Shown: piece after piece, positions 13,212 to 22,132 of the stretch | Layout: each line of letters opens with the position of its first letter | Position numbering within the stretch: position 1 is the first letter of the stretch | Origin: a virus | DNA length: 41,959 bases | Strand: one strand, 5' to 3' | Virus record (IMG/VR): IMGVR_UViG_3300009502_000095 | Span: 1 to 41,959 of that record | Program-made: the position numbers and the translations under genes | The notes under the pieces: generated by a model | Databases searched by the model: none | What the model was told of the DNA's origin: nothing | What the model saw: the letters and a program-made list of their open reading frames with translations, nothing else

Positions 13212-13839
13212 AAATTGGCTAAAAACTATTGAGGTAAAAGAACCCTACAAAGTTTTAGACATTGGAGGAAGTCAATTGCCAGTTAGGGATAGGTTATTAT
13301 TCTTTGATAATACTGGAGAGTATAAAATTTTGGATTTAGAAATTCCACACGAGTGCAAACAAAAGCCTGATATAATTGGAGATATACAAGAAATTTATGA
13401 AGAAGACTCTGAAAAAGGAAGAACAATTTTTATAAATGGAAATTATACAAATACTGATATTTATCCAGAAAAAAATACTTTATATTCATATTTTGATGTA
13501 GTATTTTGTATAGAGGTATCCGAATACTGGATAAGACCATTAAATGCACTAAAGGCGATAAACTTTTTATTGAAAAAAGGCGGTACTTTATATATTAGTT
13601 TCCACACGCTTTATGGTTTACACAAACCTGAAGGACTTGTTTATTTGAATTATACACGCTATGGAATAGAAAAACTTTTAAAAGAAACAGGATTTGAGAT
13701 TGAAGAAATAATAACCAAAGATATAAGCGAAGATGGGCGACAAGCCTTAATAGAGTTTTACAAAGCAGAGGGTATGAAAATACTTTATAATAACGAAACT
13801 TTTAAAGAGGGATATCTTTTAAAATGTAAGAAGATATAA
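13186..13839 (+). CDS. SAM-dependent methyltransferase (class I)
   Basis: 217 residues from ATG 13186, inside the end of HNH 2; the frame is open upstream to 13075 but that part is shadow sequence of the HNH gene. [13 protein letters not shown] is motif I (SAM binding); [14 protein letters not shown] and [14 protein letters not shown] are motifs IV-V of Methyltransferase_11-like enzymes, followed by [16 protein letters not shown]. In a row of glycosyltransferase genes it probably O-methylates a sugar, which often caps a glycan chain. Confidence 0.75.
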   Translation: MSRSREQLENWLKTIEVKEPYKVLDIGGSQLPVRDRLLFFDNTGEYKILDLEIPHECKQKPDIIGDIQEIYEEDSEKGRTIFINGNYTNTDIYPEKNTLYSYFDVVFCIEVSEYWIRPLNALKAINFLLKKGGTLYISFHTLYGLHKPEGLVYLNYTRYGIEKLLKETGFEIEEIITKDISEDGRQALIEFYKAEGMKILYNNETFKEGYLLKCKKI

Positions 13840-13843
13840 TTAT

Positions 13844-15433
13844 ATGCCAAAAATTCTTATCGTGCAGGATTCCCCAAACTGGGCGATTGCCCAACTAACT
13901 AATGTAATAAAAGAATTCAACTCACACCTTGATATTGAGGTCATTAGCATTCCGCCAAAAGAGTTAAGGGCAAAACCTTTTGAAAATATGCGTTTATTTG
14001 AGGATAAGGTAAAAGAATTTAACCCCGACATTATTCATTTCCAGTATTGGGATACCGCTAATACTTTATCCAAAAGTGATGTTTGCAAAGGATTGAAACT
14101 TATTTTGACACACCACAATCAGAAAAACCTTTTAAGTCACGATTGGAAGAATTTTGACCTTATAGTAGTGCATACCCAAAAAGCCAAAAAGACTTTAGAG
14201 GAAGCAGGATATTGGAATGTTAGAGTTATCCAGCATGGGATAGATATTGAAAAGTTTAGGTTTAAGGAAAAGATGGATATGGATAATAGACTTTTAGGTT
14301 ATACAGGTCGGGTAGTGCCTTGGAAAGGATTATATGAAATTTTAAAAGTCGCAAAGGAAATTGAAAGTGAAGTTGTAATGATGGGATATATTGACCGCCC
14401 CGAATACTGGGCTAAGTGTCAGGAGTTTAGTGAGCAGATGGATATACGCTTTAGGACAGACGAACAAGTAAATGTTTATCACGAGATGGCTTGTTATGTA
14501 GGAAATAGTGATGATGGGATTGAGGAGGGAACCCTGGGCTTTTTAGAGGCAATGGCTTGCGGCATTCCAGTTATAACTACTCCAAGCGGAGAGGCTAATG
14601 ATATTATAAAAGACGGAGAAAATGGACTACTTGTAGACTTTAATAATTACGAAGACCTTTTGGAAAAGGTAAAAAAGTTTTTTACAATGAATGAAGAAGA
14701 AAGAAATAAAATGAGAGAGAGTGCTTGGAACACAGTTAGGAACATGAGCCGGGAGGTAATGGCTAGGAATTATGAAAAAGCTTACTATGAAACTTTATAC
14801 CGAGATGATTTGGTTAGCGTAATAATACCGACCTGCGGAAGGGCAGATACACTTGTCAACGTATTAGACTCTTACAAAGGGCAAATATATAAACCCCTTG
14901 AAATTGTAGTAGCTGTTGATGACGAATGGAACGAAGAATATGAAGAAGTTTTATACAAATGGAAAACTGAAAATAGAGTTCCTATTAAATGGATATACAC
15001 AAACAATAAAGGGTACGGATTAGCCCAAGCAAGGAATATGGGAATTTTCGCTTCTAGCGGACATTATTTAGTTTTTAGTGACGACAGATATATGCCTGAA
15101 CCGCAAGCGGTAGAAAGATTTGTTTCGGGATTGAAACAGGAAAAAAACCCTATTGCGATTTGGGGAAATAAAGGTGCAGGACATAGGGATTTTATGGAAA
15201 ACTTTTTTGCTATAAGAAAAACCCATATTGTAAATGCTGGAATGTTTAATGAGAGAGGAAATAAGTATGGTTTTCAAAGCCAAGAGATAAGGGAAAGGTT
15301 AAGAAACTTGGGTTATATTTTACGCTACGAACCTTATGCAAAGGCAGTAACACAATTTGGAACGCATAATAAAACAGAAAAAAGATATGAGATTTTTAAA
15401 AGTAAACTTTCTCTATGGCTACTAAAAAATTGA
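13844..15433 (+). CDS. Two-domain glycosyltransferase, GT4-GT2 fusion
   Basis: 529 residues with two enzyme units. Residues 1-315 are GT-B, family GT4: KILIVQDSPNWA, IIHFQYWD, VIQHGIDIEKF, GYTGRVVPWKG, EEGTLGFLEAMACGIPVITT (the E-x7-E donor site). From about residue 320 a GT-A, family GT2 domain follows: LVSVIIPTCGRADTL, EIVVAVDDEW, AQARNMGI, LVFSDDRYMP (DxD-like metal site). Fused transferases usually add successive sugars to one chain, so this protein could build a disaccharide step. Its end overlaps the next glycosyltransferase gene by 19 nt. Confidence 0.85.
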   Translation: MPKILIVQDSPNWAIAQLTNVIKEFNSHLDIEVISIPPKELRAKPFENMRLFEDKVKEFNPDIIHFQYWDTANTLSKSDVCKGLKLILTHHNQKNLLSHDWKNFDLIVVHTQKAKKTLEEAGYWNVRVIQHGIDIEKFRFKEKMDMDNRLLGYTGRVVPWKGLYEILKVAKEIESEVVMMGYIDRPEYWAKCQEFSEQMDIRFRTDEQVNVYHEMACYVGNSDDGIEEGTLGFLEAMACGIPVITTPSGEANDIIKDGENGLLVDFNNYEDLLEKVKKFFTMNEEERNKMRESAWNTVRNMSREVMARNYEKAYYETLYRDDLVSVIIPTCGRADTLVNVLDSYKGQIYKPLEIVVAVDDEWNEEYEEVLYKWKTENRVPIKWIYTNNKGYGLAQARNMGIFASSGHYLVFSDDRYMPEPQAVERFVSGLKQEKNPIAIWGNKGAGHRDFMENFFAIRKTHIVNAGMFNERGNKYGFQSQEIRERLRNLGYILRYEPYAKAVTQFGTHNKTEKRYEIFKSKLSLWLLKN

Positions 15434-16224
15434 CTAGAAGTCTGAATGTATCTTTTATTGATGACCCTTATTTAGCGGTTTACTTTAAAAGGTTTTATGA
15501 CAAGAATATCAAAGGAGAGGTTGATGAATTAAACATACACATTAACGGAGAGAATCTGGAGGTAATTGATTTTATAAATAGGTTGTGGACTGGTACAGCT
15601 AACAATATATTAACCGAAGTAAAAGAACCCAAGACAATAAATCATGGAGAGGCTCTAAATGAATTATATAAAATTCAAAACGGAGATATTTTTATAATAA
15701 TGGATAGCGATAATTTCGTTTACAAGAAAGGAATTGTAGATGAGTATTGCCAAGATATAGAAAACTTATTTGATTATGTCGGAAGCAACCATCCTTATAT
15801 GTGTTTCTTTAGAGCAGAAATGTTAGACGACATTAAAGTAGACTTTCGGGAAGAACATGAGAATGGAAGATTCCACGACACAATGGAAAACTTACTGGTT
15901 AAGATTGCAAAGTATAAAAGGAAATTTATTGCTGTTGATGTTGAAGGAGAGTATGAACACATAGGCAGGCTTTCGGCTTTTCCAATGTTTGTAAATGACT
16001 GCTGGCTGGATAAGGATAAGGGAATTTCAAGACCGCTAAGGAAATTATTTGGTAGGGCAAATAGAGTAGCTTTAATTAGACACATTTTCAAGCAGACTAA
16101 AGATGAAGTTGATATGCCCTTGTATAATAATTTTTATCAAGATATTTTCTTTGATGTATGTAATGAAGTCGGACATAAAATCGCCAACATAGATAAAATA
16201 ATAAAAGAAAAATATGAAACTTAA
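15415..16224 (+). CDS. GT-A-like glycosyltransferase
   Basis: 269 residues from ATG 15415, overlapping the fusion gene. SLNVSFIDDPYLAVYFKRFY begins the domain; DIFIIMDSDNFVYKKG holds the DxD metal and nucleotide-sugar site (about residues 96-98) of GT-A fold enzymes; HENGRFHDTMENLLV and EHIGRLSAFPMFV follow as the likely acceptor side. Weaker resemblance to named families than its neighbours, but the DxD context and operon position make a glycosyltransferase the best call. Its stop overlaps the next start. Confidence 0.68.
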   Translation: MATKKLTRSLNVSFIDDPYLAVYFKRFYDKNIKGEVDELNIHINGENLEVIDFINRLWTGTANNILTEVKEPKTINHGEALNELYKIQNGDIFIIMDSDNFVYKKGIVDEYCQDIENLFDYVGSNHPYMCFFRAEMLDDIKVDFREEHENGRFHDTMENLLVKIAKYKRKFIAVDVEGEYEHIGRLSAFPMFVNDCWLDKDKGISRPLRKLFGRANRVALIRHIFKQTKDEVDMPLYNNFYQDIFFDVCNEVGHKIANIDKIIKEKYET

Positions 16225-16657
16225 CTTAGGTTGTGGTAGAAAACAAAGGGAAGACTGCATAAATATAGACCATAATGACTTTGGGCAACAGGTTATTATG
16301 GAATTAGAAAAAGAACCTTTGCCTTATAAAGATAATACAGTAGATTATGTTAGAGCAGACCACTTCTTAGAACACTTAAATGATTGTAGGCATTTGTTAA
16401 ATGAAGTATGGAGAGTTTTAAAACCTGAAGGGGAGTTTGAAATATATGTTCCTTATGGATTATGGGATAAGCAATTTAGCCCAGTTCACAAACAGATAAT
16501 AACAGAACATTGGTTTAGTTGGCTTGAAAGGGATGACAATGAGGAATACTACGGCTATAAAAGGTGGAAGATAAAAGAAATAAGCACCGCAGTAAATGAT
16601 GTGGGTAATAAATATGAGATACATTGTATAATGCAAAAATATGAAAAAAAAGATTAG
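16214..16657 (+). CDS. SAM-dependent methyltransferase (Methyltransf_11-like)
   Basis: 147 residues. MKLNLGCGRKQREDCINIDH is motif I and II in the form typical of glycan-cluster methyltransferases; VDYVRADHFLEHLNDCRHLL and EVWRVLKPEGEFEIYVPYG are motifs IV-V. Short but complete. Starts within the end of the previous glycosyltransferase gene and runs 17 nt into HNH 3. Probable sugar O-methyltransferase of the same pathway. Confidence 0.78.
   Translation: MKLNLGCGRKQREDCINIDHNDFGQQVIMELEKEPLPYKDNTVDYVRADHFLEHLNDCRHLLNEVWRVLKPEGEFEIYVPYGLWDKQFSPVHKQIITEHWFSWLERDDNEEYYGYKRWKIKEISTAVNDVGNKYEIHCIMQKYEKKD
16627..16632 (+). promoter_or_regulatory. Possible -10 box before HNH 3
   Basis: TATAAT at 16627-16632 lies nine bases before ATG 16641, but the -35 region (GGTAAT at 16604-16609) is poor. 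If used, the transcript would be almost leaderless. Confidence 0.3.
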
Positions 16658-17045
16658 GGTATTTAAAAGTCCTTGTTGTAAAGATTGTGGAAAAGTTATA
16701 AAAAGAGTAACATCTTTAAGATGTATTTCTTGTGCAAAAAAAGGAAAAAATAATCCTATGTTTGGTAAAAAACCACCTAATTATAATGGAGGATTTTCAT
16801 ATAGAAAAAGTGGAAGTAGAAAGGTATGTTATAGAACTATAGCTGTAAATGGAAAAAATGTTGTAGAACATAGGTATTTAATGGAAAAGAAATTGGGAAG
16901 AAAATTAAAAAAGAGTGAAGAAGTACACCATATAGATGGAAATGGAATGAATAATAATTTAGATAATTTAATAATTATGACGCATAAACAACATCAGATT
17001 TTACATGAATGTTGGAAGCGATTTGAAGGAGGTGGTGCTAAATGA
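16641..17045 (+). CDS. HNH_3 homing endonuclease 3
   Basis: 134 residues. Zinc-finger pairs CCKDCGK and CISCAKK, then a GKNNPMFGKKPPNYNGG linker and the HNH_3 core: VEHRYLMEKKLGRKLKKSEE, VHHIDGNGMNNNLDNLIIM. More AT-rich than the glycan genes around it (16 G+C of 60 in line 16741-16800). Its end holds a strong ribosome site, GGAGGTGG at 17029-17036, for the ATG at 17042 that overlaps its stop. This is evidence for coupling to the downstream glycosyltransferase. Confidence 0.88.
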   Translation: MKKKIRVFKSPCCKDCGKVIKRVTSLRCISCAKKGKNNPMFGKKPPNYNGGFSYRKSGSRKVCYRTIAVNGKNVVEHRYLMEKKLGRKLKKSEEVHHIDGNGMNNNLDNLIIMTHKQHQILHECWKRFEGGGAK

Positions 17046-17094
17046 CAAGGAATAAAAAAATTAAAATTTTTGGAACTCCTTGGCATTAGTGCAT
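17042..17094 (+). pseudogene. Original 5' end of the glycosyltransferase, disrupted by 8 nt
   Basis: ATG 17042 has the best ribosome site of the region, yet its frame (MTRNKKIKIFGTPWH) stops at TAG 17087-17089. Removing eight bases, TAGTGCAT at 17087-17094, which follow one CAT and end in another, joins it to the downstream frame as GTPWH-IAHNADLC, a natural GT-B N-terminus. The gene start therefore appears to carry an 8-nt duplication-type insertion. Confidence 0.6.
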
Positions 17095-18075
17095 ATCGCC
17101 CACAATGCCGACCTTTGTAATGCCTTAAAAGACGTAGCAGATTTTTATTATTTAATAAACTATACTAGGCGTTGGGATGATAAAAATAGGGAACTACCTA
17201 AAAATGTTAAATGGGTAACAAAATATGAAAAAGGTTATGACCTTTGTATTTTGCATATTGACCAGCAATGCTCAAATCCTGACCTGAATAAAAGTGTTCT
17301 AACTAAACAAATGAAACAAGCCATAAGGGAAGTTGACCCTGATGTTCCGATTGTATTTATCAATCATGGCACGCCAGTTTATCCTGAAATGTATGATGAT
17401 GGAACTAAAGAAACTGGCTATGTAAGCGAGAAACTAAAGAAAGAAATTCTAAGCATAGTGGGAGATGACTTAATGATAGTTAATTCCAAACAAGCGGCTA
17501 AAGATTGGGGCAAAGGTTATACTATAATACATGGGATGGAAGCTAAAGAATGGGTTTGCAATGATGATAAGGAACTTAGGAGTGCAACTTTTATTTCACA
17601 GGCTGGAATAGGCGACAAGTATTATAATCGTTCTTACTTGGTAAATGTAATGGATGAGTTAAAAGACAGGTATGGAATAAACCACCAATGGATAAATACG
17701 CCCAATTGTTATAATGCTAAAGGGATTAAAGATTATAAGGAATTTTTAGGCAAGACTTTGATTTATTTCAATCCGACTTTTGCCAGCCCTATGCCACGAA
17801 GCAGAACAGAGGCTATGTTAAGTGGCTGTTGTGTTTTAACTACTCCACATCATGACGCTTCAGATTTTATCATAGACGGATTTAATGGATTTTTGATACC
17901 CCACGACAATGTAGATTATGTAGTAGAGCTGATTAAAAAGTTAATGGATAACTACCCTTTGGCTAAAGAGGTTGGAAAAAGAGGGAGAGAAACAGCTATA
18001 AAGATTTTCAATAGAAAAAGATTTGCTAAAGATTGGATTAAATTTTTAAGGAAAGAGGTCAAGTTAAAAATATGA
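17080..18075 (+). CDS. Glycosyltransferase, GT4-like (5' end shifted)
   Basis: Up to 331 residues if TTG 17080 is used; GTG 17089 is the other restart. HIAHNADLCNALKDVADFYY is the acceptor-side start, NHGTPVYPEMY the middle, and PMPRSRTEAMLSGCCVLTTP, ASDFIIDGFNGFLIP the donor-sugar site of GT4 enzymes, so the C-terminal domain is complete. The first beta strand (KIFGTPWH) lies in another frame upstream, separated by an apparent 8-nt insertion, so the protein may be inactive or made from a weak start. It overlaps the next gene by four bases. Confidence 0.75.
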   Translation: MALVHIAHNADLCNALKDVADFYYLINYTRRWDDKNRELPKNVKWVTKYEKGYDLCILHIDQQCSNPDLNKSVLTKQMKQAIREVDPDVPIVFINHGTPVYPEMYDDGTKETGYVSEKLKKEILSIVGDDLMIVNSKQAAKDWGKGYTIIHGMEAKEWVCNDDKELRSATFISQAGIGDKYYNRSYLVNVMDELKDRYGINHQWINTPNCYNAKGIKDYKEFLGKTLIYFNPTFASPMPRSRTEAMLSGCCVLTTPHHDASDFIIDGFNGFLIPHDNVDYVVELIKKLMDNYPLAKEVGKRGRETAIKIFNRKRFAKDWIKFLRKEVKLKI

Positions 18076-18914
18076 AAATAGGAATGATTTTATTTGATGC
18101 TTACTTTCAGAAGAAGAATACAGGTTCTTCAAGGATAAGAGGGCATTGGATTATAAAATATCTAAACAAAATTAAAGGCGTAGAAGCCGAACCCTTTATT
18201 CAGGGAAAAGACTATGACGTTTTGATTTTCCAAAAGGCATATTGGAAGGAAATGGCAAGAGCCTTTAAGGGAATAAAGATTTTAGACATTTGCGACCCTG
18301 ACTGGTTAGACGGAGCGGAAGTAGTTTCAATTATAAAAGAAATGGATGCCATTACAGTTTCAACGCCTGCTTTAAAAGAAGTGTTGGAAAAAGTAACTAT
18401 CAGACCTATTTATGTAATACCTGACGGAGAAGATTTTGAAATACTACCACCCCCTAAAAAACATGAAGGCAGGGCTAAAATGTGTGTATGGTTTGGCTAT
18501 TCTCACAATATGGAATTACTATATCCGACCTTTAGCAAGATAAGAAAAATGGGATTGACACTAAAAGTGATTACAGACGGAAACTTAAATTGTGGAGAAT
18601 GTGCGGTTAAAAATGTAAAGTGGCTTTCTGAAACAGTAGACCATGAGATTCAGGAAGCAGATTTCGCTTTACTACCAGACAGTACGAAAGCACGTTTTAA
18701 ATATAAAAGCCCTAACAAAACAATTCACGCTTGGGCTTTAGGGCTACCTGTGGCAAAGAACCCGATTGATATGGAAAGATTTATGGATGCCGAAGAAAGG
18801 CAAAAGGAGGCAGACCTTAGATATAAAGAAGTTAGGGAGAATAATAGTGTTGCTAAGTCAGCGGATTTATTGTTTAATATAATAAAAGAATGTATACAAA
18901 AAAAGAAACAGTGA
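18072..18914 (+). CDS. Glycosyltransferase-like protein (GT-B fold)
   Basis: 280 residues; ATG 18072 overlaps the previous stop. KIGMILFDAYFQKKNTGSSR with the SSRIRG loop is common in GT-B enzymes; DYDVLIFQKAYW and ILDICDPDWLDG make up the N-terminal Rossmann domain; IYVIPDGEDFEI is the interdomain motif; KYKSPNKTIHAWALGLPVA is the donor-binding helix with Lys and Asn-Lys in place of the usual Glu pair. Shorter than average for GT4. Likely another transferase of the glycan module. Confidence 0.7.
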   Translation: MKIGMILFDAYFQKKNTGSSRIRGHWIIKYLNKIKGVEAEPFIQGKDYDVLIFQKAYWKEMARAFKGIKILDICDPDWLDGAEVVSIIKEMDAITVSTPALKEVLEKVTIRPIYVIPDGEDFEILPPPKKHEGRAKMCVWFGYSHNMELLYPTFSKIRKMGLTLKVITDGNLNCGECAVKNVKWLSETVDHEIQEADFALLPDSTKARFKYKSPNKTIHAWALGLPVAKNPIDMERFMDAEERQKEADLRYKEVRENNSVAKSADLLFNIIKECIQKKKQ

Positions 18915-19354
18915 TGGTAAAGTTTTTAGATTTAAAACCCCATCCTAAAAACCCTAAAAAACATAATGACGAACTGATTGAAAAATCAATAAATGATTTA
19001 GGTTATGCTGAAAACATTGTAATTGATGAAAACAATGTAATTTTGGCAGGACATGGGAGGGTTAATGCTTTAAAGAAAACGCAATATGCAACTGAAGTTG
19101 AAGCAATTAGAATTACTGGCTGGACAGAAGAAGAAAAAGAAAAGTATTTATTGTTGGCTAATCAAAGCACAATTTTGGGAAGTTTTGATTATGAAAGATT
19201 AGAAGATTTTGATAATATTATATTAGAATATTCTGATTTAGAAAATATTAAAATGAATGATGATGTTCCAGTATTTTCAAATAAAGAGATAACGGAAGAT
19301 GATATAAGCAAAAGTTTAAATAATAAATGTCCAAAATGTGGATTTGAATTTTAA
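18914..19354 (+). CDS. ParB/Srx-fold nuclease-like protein
   Basis: 146 residues from ATG 18914, overlapping the previous stop; the in-frame ATG 18890 would lie in the glycosyltransferase gene. KPHPKNPKKHNDELIEKSIN, then VIDENNVILAGHGRVNALKK, is the ParB N-terminal (ParBc) domain, with GHGR as the nucleotide-binding box. The end CPKCGFEF is a half zinc ribbon. Such single-domain proteins often stand beside phage DNA methyltransferase genes, as here (two bases to the C5 enzyme). Nuclease or CTP-dependent DNA binding is possible, but the partner role is unproven. Confidence 0.75.
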   Translation: MVKFLDLKPHPKNPKKHNDELIEKSINDLGYAENIVIDENNVILAGHGRVNALKKTQYATEVEAIRITGWTEEEKEKYLLLANQSTILGSFDYERLEDFDNIILEYSDLENIKMNDDVPVFSNKEITEDDISKSLNNKCPKCGFEF

Positions 19355-19356
19355 TT

Positions 19357-20382
19357 ATGTGGAAAGATTGGTATTTAAAAGATTTATCCAAAGTTAGAAA
19401 AAATGGATTAAAAGTATTTAGTTGTTTTTCTTGTGGTGGTGGAAGTTCAATGGGATATAAAAAAGCAGGATTTGAAATAATAGGTATAAATGAGATAGAT
19501 AAAGGATTAGTTGAAATTTATAAAAAAAATTTTCCTAATACAAAGTTTATATTTGATATAAGTATTCAAGAAATGGTTAATAATAAACAATATCCAAAAG
19601 AACTTTATGATTTAGATATTTTAGATGGTAGCCCACCTTGTTCTGTATTTTCAATAGCAGGAAGTAGGGAAAAAAAATGGGGAAAAAAGACACATTTTAG
19701 GGAAGGGCAAGTCAAACAAATATTAGATGATTTATTTGAATGGTTTGTTAAATTAGCAAAAGACTTGCAACCAAAAGTAATTATAGCAGAAAATGTCAAA
19801 GGAATGTTGATGGGTAATGCAAAGGGTTATATAAAGCAAATATTTAAACAATTAAATGATGCTGGATATAATACTCAATTATTTCTTTTAAATAGTGCTT
19901 CAATGGGTATTCCACAAAGGAGAGAACGGGTATTTTTTATAGCTATTAGGAAAGATATAAACAAAAAAATTAAATTAAATTTCAATGAAAAGCCAGTTTT
20001 TTATAAAGATATAAAAACTAAAAATGGAATAACAAGGGATTTAACAGAATTTGAACGAAAAAGTTTTGATAGTATAACAATTAAAGATAAGAATTTTGCT
20101 GATTTGAATATGAAAAATAGGGGTAAAAATATTGGTTTTAGTTTTCCTATATTTTGGGATAATATGATACCAAATACATTAGCAAGTACATCAAATTGTT
20201 ATAATGGAGCAGAAAGAAGAATGATTACATCAATTGAATTATGTAGAATACAAAGTTTCCCATTAGATTATGATTTTATTAAAAATACATATTCAAATAT
20301 AAAGTATCTTTTAGGAATGAGTGTACCTCCAATTATGATGGAAAAAATAGCAAAAGAAGTATATAACCAAATATTAAAATAA
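19357..20382 (+). CDS. C5 cytosine DNA methyltransferase
   Basis: 341 residues. All main motifs are present: FSCFSCGGGSSMGYKKAGF (motif I), GSPPCSVFS with the catalytic Cys95 (motif IV), AENVKGM (motif VI, residues 144-150), QRRERVFFIAIR (motif VIII, 187-198), and RIQSFPLDY plus KYLLGMSVPP (IX-X). The enzyme methylates cytosine in DNA. No restriction gene is adjacent, so protection of phage DNA is the simplest role. The gene is far more AT-rich than its neighbours (9 G+C of 60 in line 19501-19560), which suggests recent acquisition. Confidence 0.92.
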   Translation: MWKDWYLKDLSKVRKNGLKVFSCFSCGGGSSMGYKKAGFEIIGINEIDKGLVEIYKKNFPNTKFIFDISIQEMVNNKQYPKELYDLDILDGSPPCSVFSIAGSREKKWGKKTHFREGQVKQILDDLFEWFVKLAKDLQPKVIIAENVKGMLMGNAKGYIKQIFKQLNDAGYNTQLFLLNSASMGIPQRRERVFFIAIRKDINKKIKLNFNEKPVFYKDIKTKNGITRDLTEFERKSFDSITIKDKNFADLNMKNRGKNIGFSFPIFWDNMIPNTLASTSNCYNGAERRMITSIELCRIQSFPLDYDFIKNTYSNIKYLLGMSVPPIMMEKIAKEVYNQILK

Positions 20383-20384
20383 TT

Positions 20385-20768
20385 ATGGAAAACCCAAATA
20401 ATAATAGTGGAATAATAGAAAGAGATGAAAAAGGACGGCTTCAAAAAGGCGTTATTCTTAATCCTAATGGTAGACCAAAAGGTGCAAGAAACTTTACGAC
20501 TATTGTAGAAGAAGCCTTATTAAAGTTAGGTACAACAGAAAAAGGGGAAAAGATTGAAGTTAAAAAGGCATTGGGCGAAAAGGTTATTAAGATGGCATTA
20601 GATGGTAATGAACAAATGATTAAACTTATTTGGAATTATTTAGATGGAATGCCTAGTCAAAATATAAACCTAAGTAATGTTGACGAATTAAGACATGAAT
20701 ACTTTGATAAATTAGATGCAATGGACAAACTATACCAAGAACAGAATAAAGACGATATTCAAAAATAG
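20385..20768 (+). CDS. Small terminase-like protein (DUF5681-type)
   Basis: 127 residues. The N-terminus DEKGRLQKGVILNPNGRPKG is the GxxxxPNGRPKG signature of DUF5681-type proteins, commonly annotated near or as small terminase subunits; a helical rest follows (TTIVEEALLKLG, VIKMALDGNEQMIKLIWNYL). The gene overlaps the large terminase by 53 nt. It would bind packaging-site DNA and feed it to the large subunit. The site itself is not seen. Confidence 0.72.
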   Translation: MENPNNNSGIIERDEKGRLQKGVILNPNGRPKGARNFTTIVEEALLKLGTTEKGEKIEVKKALGEKVIKMALDGNEQMIKLIWNYLDGMPSQNINLSNVDELRHEYFDKLDAMDKLYQEQNKDDIQK

Positions 20769-22074
20769 TGAGAATGGAGAACCCTTTGAACTAACAGACG
20801 GACAAGTAGCTATTTTTGAAGCTATATATTATAAAAAATATAAGCGTTTTCAAGTTATCGCACCTACACAATATGGAAAGAGTAATACCATAGCTATGGC
20901 TTTAATTATGCGTAGCCAAAAGTTTAAAGAAGATTGGGCTATTGTAACAGGCGAGCAGAAAAAAAGTGATGTCATAATGGGAAAGTTAATTGACCATTTG
21001 TTTGATAATCCACTCTTATTGGCGAATATGGAAATAAACGCCAACGAACCCTTGGATAGAATTAGAAGGGAAAGAAGTAAAAAGAAAATAAACTGGAAAG
21101 ACGGAGGAAGTATAACGACTATCACAGCCGACAGTAGAAATAGAAGAAGGGTGAAAGAAGGATTATCAGGATTAGGAAGTCCGAATATAGTAGAAGATGA
21201 AGCGAGTTTAATTCCTGATGATTTACAGGCTATGATTCTTCGTATGTTAGGTGGTTATGGCGGTGGTACTTTAATAAAAATTGGAAATCCTTATAATAGG
21301 AATCATTTTTTTAAAACTTGGAATAGTGATAAGTATGAAAAGGTTTTCATTGATTACCACCAAGCCCTAAAAGAAGGAAGATATACAGACGAGTTTATTC
21401 AGGAAATGCAAGGGGAAGCATTTTTTGAAATACTTTATGAATGTAAGTTTCCGCCTGAAGATACTTTTGACATGGAAGGGTTTAGGAGATTACTAACAGA
21501 CGGAGAAATAATGAACGCCAAAGAAGAAAAGAAGCATGAGGGAGTTTTAAAACTAGGCTTTGATGTTGGAGAAGGCGGAGATGAAAACGTAGGGGTTATA
21601 CGCTCTAACACATACGCTGAAATAGTCCATATTTCACGTATAAGCGACCTTATGGCAACAACGGGCATAATTACCAAGCTCATAACGAAACACGCTCTAA
21701 GGGCAGAAAATTGCTTCGTAGATGCCATAGGGATTGGGGCTGGCGTAGTCGCAAGGCTAAAAGAGTTGGGTTTGAATGTTAAAGGGGTAAAGTGGGGAGA
21801 AAAAGCAAACGAAGATACTTATGCTAATTTGAAAGCCGAGAATTATTGGAAACTTGGGCGTTCAATCAAAGAGGGCTTGAAATTACAGCCTAGGGATGAA
21901 TGGAATGAATTGATTGAAATTAAATGGAAAGAAGATAGTAGTGGAAAAGTTAAAATAAGGAGTAAAGAGGACATGCGAAAGATGGGGATTAAAAGTCCTA
22001 ACTGTGCTGACGCACTTGCTTTGACAGAAAATCGCACATTAGACGAAGAAGCACCTAAAATTACAATACTCTGA
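20716..22074 (+). CDS. Terminase large subunit
   Basis: 452 residues from ATG 20716; no better start appears before the ATPase core. APTQYGKSNT (residues 49-58) is a Walker A variant, NIVEDEASL (157-165) the Walker B with catalytic Glu. In the nuclease domain, LGFDVGEGGDENVG (Asp283), VDAIGIGAG (Asp336) and SPNCADALAL (Asp432) form the RNase H-like metal site. The enzyme pumps DNA into the prohead through the portal and cuts it. The Walker A has Gln and Tyr (TQYGKS) where Gly-x-Gly or Arg-x-Gly is usual. Confidence 0.9.
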   Translation: MQWTNYTKNRIKTIFKNSENGEPFELTDGQVAIFEAIYYKKYKRFQVIAPTQYGKSNTIAMALIMRSQKFKEDWAIVTGEQKKSDVIMGKLIDHLFDNPLLLANMEINANEPLDRIRRERSKKKINWKDGGSITTITADSRNRRRVKEGLSGLGSPNIVEDEASLIPDDLQAMILRMLGGYGGGTLIKIGNPYNRNHFFKTWNSDKYEKVFIDYHQALKEGRYTDEFIQEMQGEAFFEILYECKFPPEDTFDMEGFRRLLTDGEIMNAKEEKKHEGVLKLGFDVGEGGDENVGVIRSNTYAEIVHISRISDLMATTGIITKLITKHALRAENCFVDAIGIGAGVVARLKELGLNVKGVKWGEKANEDTYANLKAENYWKLGRSIKEGLKLQPRDEWNELIEIKWKEDSSGKVKIRSKEDMRKMGIKSPNCADALALTENRTLDEEAPKITIL

Positions 22075-22075
22075 A

Positions 22076-22104
22076 TTGACCTTTGTCAGAATTTATGCTA
22101 TAAT
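22076..22104 (+). promoter_or_regulatory. Promoter of the portal and head operon
   Basis: TTGACC (22076-22081), 17-nt spacer, TATAAT (22099-22104) preceded by TGC (extended -10). It fills the small gap between terminase and portal genes. Confidence 0.85.
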
Positions 22105-22132
22105 TGGTACAAATAATTAAATATATAATCCT

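Noticed and set aside
11250-17045. HNH genes as part of group I or II introns
   Set aside because: The flanking genes are complete on their own (apart from the 8-nt change at 17087), with start codons overlapping the HNH ends, so the nucleases are free-standing.
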